NCBI GenBank assembly: GCA_030694835.1
Contig: JAUYUF010000223.1
Location: 1-7,742, forward strand
Length of the DNA: 7,742 nucleotides
DNA from: Flavobacteriaceae bacterium
GTDB lineage: Bacteria > Bacteroidota > Bacteroidia > Flavobacteriales > Flavobacteriaceae
Direction: 5' to 3'
Part shown: positions 1-5,672 of the stretch, one piece after another
How the letters are laid out: the number at the start of each line of letters is the position of its first letter
Position numbering within the stretch: position 1 is the stretch's first letter
Notes under the pieces: model-generated
What the model was told of the DNA's origin: nothing
The model's database searches: none
The model's input: the letters and a program-made list of their open reading frames with translations, nothing else
Program-made: the position numbers and the translations under genes

Positions 1-161
1 CAGAACATGCAGAATTGGTTACACAACAAATAGTTAACAGAATCACAGCTCAATTTGCTCGTCATTTAAAAGATGAAAATACACAGGTAAACAAAAGTAT
101 TGAGATGATGCAAAAAGTGTTTAATTTACAAGAAGAAACAATCAATGCAGAAAGTAATTAG
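1..161 (+). CDS. hemA: Glutamyl-tRNA reductase, C-terminal end only (partial)
   Basis: Reading from base 3 gives 52 codons ending in TAG at 159-161, with no start in the window; the gene is cut by the left edge. The visible peptide (…EHAELVTQQIVNRIT… through …IEMMQKVFNLQ…) is mostly helical and resembles the C-terminal dimerisation helices of HemA, the NADPH-dependent enzyme that converts glutamyl-tRNA(Glu) to glutamate-1-semialdehyde. No catalytic residue can be checked because the N-terminal domain is outside. The call rests on this tail (a 'NRI…QFA..LK' segment is usual there) and strongly on position, since it overlaps hemC by 17 bp and the cluster also carries hemL, its pathway partner. 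Any other gene ending in a helical tail cannot be formally excluded. Confidence 0.8.
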   Translation, partial: EHAELVTQQIVNRITAQFARHLKDENTQVNKSIEMMQKVFNLQEETINAESN

Positions 162-1065
162 AATAGGAACTCGTTCAAGTGAACTCGCCTTATGGCAAGC
201 AAATTTAGTAGCAAAACAATTAAAAGATAAAGGATATAGTTCAGAAATAGTTGAAATCAATTCAAAAGGGGATATTGTATTAGATAAGCCTCTTTATCGT
301 TTAGGTGTAGTTGGTGTTTTTACCAGAAACCTTGATATTGCCATGTTGAATGGAGAAATTGATATTGCTGTACATTCTTTAAAAGATGTTCCAACCGATT
401 TGCCTGACGGAATTGTTCAAGCCGCAGTTTTAGAACGCGCCAATTTTAACGATATATTGGTTTTTAAAAATGATACTAATTTTTTAAATCAAGAAAATGC
501 AATCATTGCAACTGGAAGTTTACGCAGAAAAGCCCAGTGGCTTAATAAATACCCAAATCATACGGTGGTAGATTTAAGAGGAAACGTCAATACACGACTT
601 CAAAAACTTAAAGATAACTTATGGAATGGAGCAATTTTTGCCGCCGCAGGATTAGAGCGTATCAATCTTTTGCCTAAAAATCATATCGTTTTAGATTGGA
701 TGTTACCCGCTCCAGCACAAGGTGCAATTATGATTACGGCACTTGAAAAAGATGATGAGATTCTTAAAATCTGTTCCCAATTAAATCATCAAAACACAGC
801 CATTGCTGTAGATATGGAGCGTGAATTTTTAAATATGATGGAGGGTGGTTGTACAGCTCCAATAGCTGCATTAGCAACAATTGAAGATGATTGTGTCATT
901 TTTAGAGGTGCATTATTTAGTTTGGATGGAAGTCATAAATTAGAATTTTTAGAAAGAATTCCGATGGATGAAATTAAAGATGCTGGAAAAATTTGTGCAG
1001 AAAAAATGCTGGAAAATGGCGGAGCCGAGATGATGGCTGCCATTAAACTAGAAATGAATAGTTAA
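145..1065 (+). CDS. hemC: Hydroxymethylbilane synthase (porphobilinogen deaminase)
   Basis: This enzyme joins four porphobilinogens into the linear tetrapyrrole hydroxymethylbilane, using a covalent dipyrromethane cofactor, in the cytoplasm. At 306 aa it has the usual family length. Family motifs appear in order: the substrate-binding RIGTRSSELALWQA near residues 6-19 (Arg10); HSLKDVPTDLPDG at 77-89 with the catalytic Asp at 81; ATGSLRR at 122-128; DLRGNVNTRL at 143-152 (Arg145); LPAPAQGA at 187-194; and EGGCTAP at 233-239, where Cys236 should anchor the cofactor. The loop before FTRNLD reads LGVVG, without the lysine of the E. coli GGKG loop; I believe this is a Bacteroidota-type variant. 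The ATG lies inside the end of hemA (17-bp overlap in another frame), which suggests translational coupling. The N-terminus fits this start exactly, since the conserved RIGTRSS begins at residue 6. Confidence 0.97.
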   Translation: MQKVIRIGTRSSELALWQANLVAKQLKDKGYSSEIVEINSKGDIVLDKPLYRLGVVGVFTRNLDIAMLNGEIDIAVHSLKDVPTDLPDGIVQAAVLERANFNDILVFKNDTNFLNQENAIIATGSLRRKAQWLNKYPNHTVVDLRGNVNTRLQKLKDNLWNGAIFAAAGLERINLLPKNHIVLDWMLPAPAQGAIMITALEKDDEILKICSQLNHQNTAIAVDMEREFLNMMEGGCTAPIAALATIEDDCVIFRGALFSLDGSHKLEFLERIPMDEIKDAGKICAEKMLENGGAEMMAAIKLEMNS

Positions 1066-1079
1066 ACTATTCAATATTG

Positions 1080-1751
1080 ATGAAATCAGAAATTCAAATA
1101 TTGTCAACTAAAAAATTAACAGAATTGCAACGCAATTTGTTGAAATATCCTTTGACATTAATTGATGAAGATTTTGTAAAAATTGAAAATATTGAAATCT
1201 CAAAAGAAACCTTTAGTTGTTGTCCATCAACCGTAATTTTCACCAGTCAAAATGCGGTAAAAAGTTTGTTAAAAAACTTTGAAAGAAGTGAATTATGCTT
1301 CGAAAAAATATATTGTGTAGGAGAAAAAACAAAACAATATTTAGAAAAGAATAATTTTAAAGTAGCAAATTTTGAGTTATATAGTAAAAATTTAGCTGAT
1401 TATATTATTAATCAGAAAGATATAAAGGAAGTTACTTTTTTTTGTGGAAATAGCCGTTTAGATGAACTTCCTAATAAATTAAATGCCCATCATATTAAAG
1501 TAAATGAAGTGGTCGTTTATAAAACTATTCTCAATCAAATTCAAGTTAACGATAGCATTGATGGAATTTTATTTTTTAGTCCATCTGGTGTTCAAAGTTA
1601 TTTATTAGCCAAAAATTCAGTTAAACCTAAGGCATTTTGTATCGGTACCACTACAGCACTATCCGCTTCAAACTATTTTGAAGAAATTGTGGTGGTTGAT
1701 AATCCAACTATAGAAGATGTTATTCATAAAGTAAATCAATATTATGTTTAG
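1080..1751 (+). CDS. hemD: Uroporphyrinogen-III synthase
   Basis: HemD cyclises hydroxymethylbilane and inverts ring D to give uroporphyrinogen III. The family is poorly conserved, but the two-lobe pattern is recognisable in these 223 aa: [13 protein letters not shown] at 52-64, [17 protein letters not shown] at 79-95, [15 protein letters not shown] at 120-134, VVVYKTI at 144-150, [11 protein letters not shown] at 165-175 and [10 protein letters not shown] at 187-196. These are the loops that line the active-site cleft between the lobes. Position between hemC (14 bp upstream) and hemB (8-bp overlap) makes the call firm. An in-frame TTG at 1077 immediately precedes the ATG at 1080; I chose the ATG because TTG would only add one residue. 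There is no clear Shine-Dalgarno sequence, as is common in Bacteroidota. Confidence 0.93.
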   Translation: MKSEIQILSTKKLTELQRNLLKYPLTLIDEDFVKIENIEISKETFSCCPSTVIFTSQNAVKSLLKNFERSELCFEKIYCVGEKTKQYLEKNNFKVANFELYSKNLADYIINQKDIKEVTFFCGNSRLDELPNKLNAHHIKVNEVVVYKTILNQIQVNDSIDGILFFSPSGVQSYLLAKNSVKPKAFCIGTTTALSASNYFEEIVVVDNPTIEDVIHKVNQYYV

Positions 1752-2709
1752 AACTAGAAGATTAAGAAAAAACGAAAGTATTCGCCGATTAGTAAGAGAA
1801 AATAAATTGTCTGTTGATGATTTAATTTATCCATTATTTATTGAAGAAGGAGAAAATATTGAGAAAGAAATATCATCAATGCCTGGAATCAAACGTTTTT
1901 CATTAGATAGAATCAAATCTGAATTAGATGAAGTTGCTGCATTAAAAATTCCAGCGGTATTATTGTTTGGGATTCCAGTAGAAAAAGATGATTCAGGTTC
2001 TGAAACTTGGAATGATAATGGCGTTATTCAACAAGCTATCAAATATATCAAGAAAAATTATCCAAGTTTATATGTTATTACTGACGTATGTTTTTGCGAA
2101 TATACTTCTCACGGACATTGTGGAATTATCCACAATAATGATGTAGATAATGACGCTACTTTACCTAATATTGCCAAACAGGTTATTTCACATGTAAAAG
2201 CCGGAGCAGATATGGTGGCGCCATCAGGAATGATGGACGGAACTATCCAAACTATTCGTGAAGCTTTAGATGAAGCAGGCTTTTATCAAATTCCGATTAT
2301 GTCTTATGCTGTGAAATTTTCATCTGCATATTACGGTCCATTTAGAGATGCAGCAGATTCTGCTCCAACTTTTGGTGATCGCAAAACCTATCAAATGGAT
2401 CCTGCAAATAGAAGAGAAGCCATGCTTGAAGCAGGTTATGATGATTTGGAAGGTGCCGATATTTTAATGGTAAAACCAGCTTTGGCGTATTTGGATATCA
2501 TTAGAGATGTTAGAAATGAATTCGATAAACCCGTTGCTTGTTATAATGTAAGTGGTGAATATGCGATGATTAAAGCAGCTGCAGAAAAAGGTTGGATTGA
2601 TGGTGAAAAAGTGATGATGGAAACGCTTCTTTCAATGAAACGTGCTGGTGCAGATATCATTATCACCTATTTTGCCAAAGAAGTAGCTAAAGTTTTAAAA
2701 AACAGTTAA
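1744..2709 (+). CDS. hemB: Porphobilinogen synthase (5-aminolevulinate dehydratase)
   Basis: HemB condenses two 5-aminolevulinate molecules into porphobilinogen, normally as a homo-octamer of TIM barrels. The 321-aa product has the standard length. Visible markers are the N-terminal arm [19 protein letters not shown] near 45-53; [11 protein letters not shown] with the zinc ligands Cys116, Cys118 and Cys126; APSGMMDG at 159-166; Lys191 in [15 protein letters not shown]; and the Schiff-base Lys244 in [12 protein letters not shown]. The intact three-cysteine cluster marks it as a zinc-dependent HemB and not the Asp-rich, Mg-only type. The ATG overlaps the end of hemD by 8 bp, so its translation is probably coupled to hemD. 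The start is supported because the TRRLR arm begins at residue 4. Confidence 0.98.
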   Translation: MFRTRRLRKNESIRRLVRENKLSVDDLIYPLFIEEGENIEKEISSMPGIKRFSLDRIKSELDEVAALKIPAVLLFGIPVEKDDSGSETWNDNGVIQQAIKYIKKNYPSLYVITDVCFCEYTSHGHCGIIHNNDVDNDATLPNIAKQVISHVKAGADMVAPSGMMDGTIQTIREALDEAGFYQIPIMSYAVKFSSAYYGPFRDAADSAPTFGDRKTYQMDPANRREAMLEAGYDDLEGADILMVKPALAYLDIIRDVRNEFDKPVACYNVSGEYAMIKAAAEKGWIDGEKVMMETLLSMKRAGADIIITYFAKEVAKVLKNS

Positions 2710-2719
2710 TAAGATTTTA

Positions 2720-4021
2720 ATGGAAAAGAGTTTTAAAAAATCAGAAAAATTATACCAAGAAGGTTTGGTGCATTTGGTGGGAGCGGTAAATTCTCCAGTA
2801 AGAGCATTTAAATCGGTAGGAGGAAATCCCTTGTTTATCAAAAAAGCCAAAGGAAGCACCATTATTGATGCCGATGGAAATCGTTATGTTGATTATGTAC
2901 TTTCTTACGGCCCTATGATTTTAGGTCATCGACATAAAAAAGTGCAAAAAGCGATTATGAAGGCGTTGAAAAATGGCTATTCATTCGGAGCATCATCAGA
3001 AGATGAAATAAAATTGGCTAAAATTATTTGCGATGCATTTCCATCGACTGATAAAGTAAGATTTGTGAATTCTGGAACAGAAGCAGTTTTTAGTGCTATT
3101 CGATTAGCAAGAGCTTTTGCAGGAAAAGATAAAATAATCAAGTTTTCAGGTTGTTACCATGGTCATTCAGATGCGCTTTTGGTGGCTGCTGGTTCTGGAT
3201 TAGCAACCTTAAGTATTCCCGGAAGCAAAGGTGTTCCTGAAGATGCTGTTAAAAATACCTTGATTGCAGAGTATAATAATATTGAGAGTGTTAAGCAATT
3301 AATTGCTCAACATAAAGATATTGCAGCTGTAATTATTGAGCCAGTTTGCGGAAATATGGGAGTTGTATTACCAAAAGATGATTTCTTAAAAGAGATGAAA
3401 GTCTTATTAGAAGCCAATAATATATTATTGATTGCTGATGAGGTTATGACTGGTTTCCGTTCCAAGTTTGGTGGTGCTATCGACTTTTTCGATGTGCAAC
3501 CAGATATCGTTTGTTTAGGAAAAGTGATTGGCGGAGGTTTCCCAGTTGGAGCTTATGCTGCTAGAAATGAAATAATGGAAATGGTTTCACCTTTAGGTCC
3601 AGTATATCAGGCAGGAACTTTATCTGGAAATCCAATTGCTATGGCTTCAGGAATTGCCACTTTAAAAGAATTAAAAAAGCAAAATCCCTACAAACAGTTT
3701 GAATTAAATGCTCAGCGTTTAGAACAAATAATTTTAGAGTCAGCTAAAGAAAATAATATTGATGTAGTTGTAAATCGATTTGGTTCTATGATTAATCCAT
3801 TCTTTACTAAAGTAGAAGTGACTGATTTTAAATCAGCTCAAACAAGTGATACAGAAGCTTTCGGAGTTTTCTTTTGGGAGTTAATTCAAAACGGATTGTT
3901 TATTCCGCCTTCACAATTTGAATCATGGTTTTTGTCATCAGCTTTAAGTGAGGAAGATTTTGAAAAAACCACCAAAGCAATTAATGCAGCGATGAAGAAA
4001 GTTGCGGAATCAAGAAAATAG
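2720..4021 (+). CDS. hemL: Glutamate-1-semialdehyde 2,1-aminomutase
   Basis: This PLP enzyme converts glutamate-1-semialdehyde, the HemA product, into 5-aminolevulinate, so the organism uses the C5 (tRNA-dependent) route. It belongs to the class-III aminotransferase fold and is 433 aa, close to the family norm. Motifs in order: GAVNSPVRAF at 21-30, YGPMILGHRH at 63-72, NSGTEAVFSAIRLARA at 117-132, YHGHSD at 146-151, the PLP-contacting ADEVMTGFR at 239-247, Lys268 in LGKVIGGGFPVGAY as the Schiff-base lysine, and AGTLSGNP at 298-305. It starts 10 bp after hemB. The final G of its TAG stop is also the first base of a 7-bp repeat array, so the repeat begins exactly where the coding sequence ends. 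The C-terminus looks intact. Confidence 0.98.
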   Translation: MEKSFKKSEKLYQEGLVHLVGAVNSPVRAFKSVGGNPLFIKKAKGSTIIDADGNRYVDYVLSYGPMILGHRHKKVQKAIMKALKNGYSFGASSEDEIKLAKIICDAFPSTDKVRFVNSGTEAVFSAIRLARAFAGKDKIIKFSGCYHGHSDALLVAAGSGLATLSIPGSKGVPEDAVKNTLIAEYNNIESVKQLIAQHKDIAAVIIEPVCGNMGVVLPKDDFLKEMKVLLEANNILLIADEVMTGFRSKFGGAIDFFDVQPDIVCLGKVIGGGFPVGAYAARNEIMEMVSPLGPVYQAGTLSGNPIAMASGIATLKELKKQNPYKQFELNAQRLEQIILESAKENNIDVVVNRFGSMINPFFTKVEVTDFKSAQTSDTEAFGVFFWELIQNGLFIPPSQFESWFLSSALSEEDFEKTTKAINAAMKKVAESRK

Positions 4022-4055
4022 TATCAAGTATCAGGTACAAAGTATCTGGTATTGG
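4021..4055 (+). repeat. Degenerate 7-bp tandem repeat array, left of the S23-family gene
   Basis: Five consecutive heptads can be read: GTATCAA, GTATCAG, GTACAAA, GTATCTG and GTATTGG, together 35 bp, a consensus of about GTATCNR. The first base is the G of the hemL TAG stop. The piece GTATCTGGTATT (4042-4053) is the exact reverse complement of 4481-4492 on the far side of the S23-family gene, so the transcript could pair across the small gene. After the array an A/T-rich 24-bp leader runs into the next ATG. Confidence 0.8.
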
Positions 4056-4079
4056 GTAAAATTAAATTAAGATTTTAAT

Positions 4080-4433
4080 ATGCATAATTTTAAGGAATTA
4101 AATAGTTGGAAAGAAGCAAAAGATTTAAGTGTCTTAATTATTAAGTTAACTTCGACCTTTCCTATTTCTGAAATATATGGAATTTCAGCTCAAATTAATA
4201 GAGCCACAATTTCAATTCCTTCAAATATTGCAGAGGGAGCTGGCAGAAATAGTGATAAAGATTTTGCAAGATTTATAGGAATCGCAATAGGTTCTACATT
4301 TGAGTTAGAAACGCAACTCATTATTGCAAATGAACTCTCCTATATGGATAATAAAAAATTTGATGAATTAATATTGAAGTTAAATAGTATTCAAAAAATG
4401 CTTGTTAATTTCCAAAAACATTTGAATAAATAA
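4080..4433 (+). CDS. Four-helix-bundle protein of the S23 / 23S rRNA intervening-sequence family
   Basis: The 117-aa product matches the small all-helical family first named for ORFs inside 23S rRNA intervening sequences (related in fold to the Avd accessory protein of diversity-generating retroelements). Diagnostic pieces are the N-terminal F-x-E-L-x-x-W-K-E-A (residues 4-13), SAQINRATISIPSNIAEGAGR at about 36-56, the following FARFIGIAIGSTFELETQL at about 62-80, and helical C-terminal residues. It has no signal peptide or membrane segment. The biochemical role of stand-alone members is not established, and I assign none. It sits inside a heme operon, co-directional, 58 bp after hemL and flanked by inverted heptad arrays, which suggests a passenger and not a pathway gene. 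The ATG follows the leader TAAGATTTTAAT, a 12-mer also present at the hemL start. Confidence 0.88.
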   Translation: MHNFKELNSWKEAKDLSVLIIKLTSTFPISEIYGISAQINRATISIPSNIAEGAGRNSDKDFARFIGIAIGSTFELETQLIIANELSYMDNKKFDELILKLNSIQKMLVNFQKHLNK

Positions 4434-4435
4434 TT

Positions 4436-4515
4436 GTATCACATATCTAGTATTTAGTATCAAGACAGATGAATGTTATGAATACCAGATACCAGATACC
4501 AGATACCAGATACCA
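4436..4515 (+). repeat. Composite heptad element: forward heptads, core, inverted heptads
   Basis: Beginning 2 bp after the S23-family stop, four forward heptads (GTATCAC, ATATCTA, GTATTTA, GTATCAA; 4436-4463) are followed by a core at 4464-4481. Then come inverted-orientation heptads: four perfect ATACCAG copies plus six bases of a fifth (4482-4515). The arms can pair: 4445-4461 matches the reverse complement of 4488-4504 at 14 of 17 positions, so a long imperfect hairpin is possible. Bases 4457-4485 match 5594-5622 at 25 of 29 positions, showing a homologous second copy downstream of hemE. The perfect right-hand heptads look recently expanded, while the left-hand ones have diverged. Confidence 0.8.
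4482..4515 (+). repeat. Perfect 7-bp microsatellite (ATACCAG, about 4.9 copies)
   Basis: This is the uninterrupted right arm of the composite element, ending 7 bp before the hemE ATG. Because the unit is 7 bp, every gain or loss of a copy would shift the reading frame of anything translated through it. It would also change the spacing and possible mRNA pairing just upstream of hemE. At the present copy number an upstream ATG (4469) happens to read in frame through it into hemE. Confidence 0.85.
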
Positions 4516-4522
4516 TAAAGAA

Positions 4523-5560
4523 ATGATAAAAAACGATTTATTTTTAAGAGCCTTAAAGGGAGAAACGGTGGAGCGTCCACCAGTGTGGATGATGCGTCAA
4601 GCAGGAAGGTATTTACCAGAATTTATTGCATTACGTGATCAGTATGATTTTTTTACACGTTGTCAAACGCCTGAATTAGCATCAGAAATTACGGTTCAAC
4701 CGATTAGAAGATACGGTATGGATGCCGCTATTTTATTTTCTGATATTTTGGTAGTTCCACAAGCAATGGATATAGAAGTGATTATGAAAGAGAATGTTGG
4801 TCCATTTATTCCGAAACCAATCCGTTCTCAAAAAGATGTAGATGCCATTCAAATTCCAGATGTAAATGTAGCATTAGGATATGTAATGGAAGCTATCAAA
4901 ATAACGAAAGAGATGTTGAATAATGACATACCTTTAATAGGATTTGCAGGTTCTCCATGGACAATCTTATGTTATGTTGTGCAAGGACAGGGATCTAAAA
5001 ATTATGATATTGCAAAAGCATTCTGTTATGAACATCCAGCAGCAGCACATGCTTTATTGCAAAAAATTACAGATACTACCATTGCGTATTTAAAAGCTAA
5101 AGTTGTGGCAGGAGTAGATGCAGTTCAAGTTTTTGATAGCTGGGGAGGAATGTTATCACCAGTAGATTATCAAGAGTTTTCTTGGAGATATATGAATCAA
5201 ATTATTGAAGCCTTAAAAGATGATGCTCCAGTAATTGCTTTTGGTAAAGGATGTTGGTTTGCATTGGAAGAAATGTCTAAATCTAATGCATCTGCCTTAG
5301 GTGTTGATTGGACTATAACTCCTAAAATGGCTCGTCAGTTAACCGGGGGGAATATTACTTTACAAGGTAATTTTGATCCATCTCGTTTATTGTCTCCTCC
5401 AGCAGTTATCAAAAAAATGGTAACAGAAATGATTGATGAATTTGGTAAAGATAAGTATGTTGCTAATTTAGGTCACGGAATTTTACCAAATATTCCTTTA
5501 GAAAATGCCAAAGCATTTGTAGATGCCGTTAAGGAATACAAAGTTCCAAGTAAAAGATAA
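4523..5560 (+). CDS. hemE: Uroporphyrinogen decarboxylase
   Basis: HemE removes the four acetate carboxyls of uroporphyrinogen III to give coproporphyrinogen III, as a cofactor-free TIM barrel. From ATG 4523 the protein is 345 aa, the usual length. Expected active-site elements are present: [11 protein letters not shown] with Arg25 and Arg29, the core Asp74 in [12 protein letters not shown], Tyr151 in [10 protein letters not shown], Ser206 in [16 protein letters not shown] at 282-286, and His318 in NLGHGILPN. The frame is open further upstream to an ATG at 4469, but those 18 extra codons (reading [18 protein letters not shown]) are only translated 7-bp repeat DNA with no HemE character. [14 protein letters not shown] at 4523 is the normal HemE N-terminus. 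It lies 89 bp after the S23-family gene, separated from hemL by the inserted module. Confidence 0.97.
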   Translation: MIKNDLFLRALKGETVERPPVWMMRQAGRYLPEFIALRDQYDFFTRCQTPELASEITVQPIRRYGMDAAILFSDILVVPQAMDIEVIMKENVGPFIPKPIRSQKDVDAIQIPDVNVALGYVMEAIKITKEMLNNDIPLIGFAGSPWTILCYVVQGQGSKNYDIAKAFCYEHPAAAHALLQKITDTTIAYLKAKVVAGVDAVQVFDSWGGMLSPVDYQEFSWRYMNQIIEALKDDAPVIAFGKGCWFALEEMSKSNASALGVDWTITPKMARQLTGGNITLQGNFDPSRLLSPPAVIKKMVTEMIDEFGKDKYVANLGHGILPNIPLENAKAFVDAVKEYKVPSKR

Positions 5561-5577
5561 TAAATGTAATAAAGAAA

Positions 5578-5651
5578 GTATATCGAGTAAAAAGTATCAA
5601 GACATATAAATGTTAGTAATACGAACTACTTGATACCAGATACTTGATACC
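5578..5651 (+). repeat. Second heptad element without an ORF, between hemE and hemN
   Basis: This follows the hemE stop by 17 bp and fills most of the 112-bp hemE-hemN gap. Degenerate forward heptads (ATATCGA, GTAAAAA, GTATCAA; 5580-5600) lead into a core, followed by inverted heptads TTGATAC, CAGATAC, TTGATAC at 5630-5650. GTATCAAG (5594-5601) pairs perfectly with CTTGATAC at 5629-5636 or again at 5643-5650, giving an 8-bp stem with a loop of 27 or 41 nt. The stretch 5594-5622 aligns with 4457-4485 at 25 of 29 bases. Its core identity with the copy beside the S23-family gene makes chance unlikely. No U-run follows the stem, so it is not an ordinary intrinsic terminator. Confidence 0.78.
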
Positions 5652-5672
5652 AATAATCTTTAAACTTTTAAA

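Larger units (their letters stand above)
4021..4515 (+). mobile_element. Putative inverted-heptad-bounded module carrying the S23-family gene
   Basis: I group the left heptad array (4021-4055), the S23-family gene and the right heptad element (4436-4515) as one candidate module inserted between hemL and hemE. Seen directly: the left array runs in GTATCNN orientation, the right end in the inverted CAGATAC orientation, and a 12-bp perfect inverted repeat links them (4042-4053 with 4481-4492). Known: the first members of this protein family were found in intervening sequences of 23S rRNA genes, which are bounded by inverted repeats. Inferred: that the unit moved or was inserted as a block. No transposase, integrase or clear target-site duplication was seen, so this is tentative. 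Confidence 0.3.

Noticed and set aside
1077..1079. TTG start for hemD
   Set aside because: It is directly followed by ATG at 1080 in the same frame and adds only one residue, so ATG is preferred.
4080..4433. Avd accessory gene of a diversity-generating retroelement
   Set aside because: The fold family is related, but there is no reverse transcriptase, template repeat or variable repeat in the window.
5594..5636. Intrinsic terminator between hemE and hemN
   Set aside because: Only an 8-bp AT-rich stem with a 27-nt loop and no downstream U-run. The heptad repeat explains the symmetry better.
4021..5651. CRISPR-like array
   Set aside because: The repeats are 7-bp tandem units with no unique spacers and no cas genes nearby.
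5630..5662. Bacteroidota-type promoter for hemN (TTG at 5630, TA…TTT near 5654-5661, 21-bp spacing)
   Set aside because: The -7 part has one base too many between TA and TTT and lacks the final G of TANNTTTG, and the TTG belongs to the repeat. Too weak to call.
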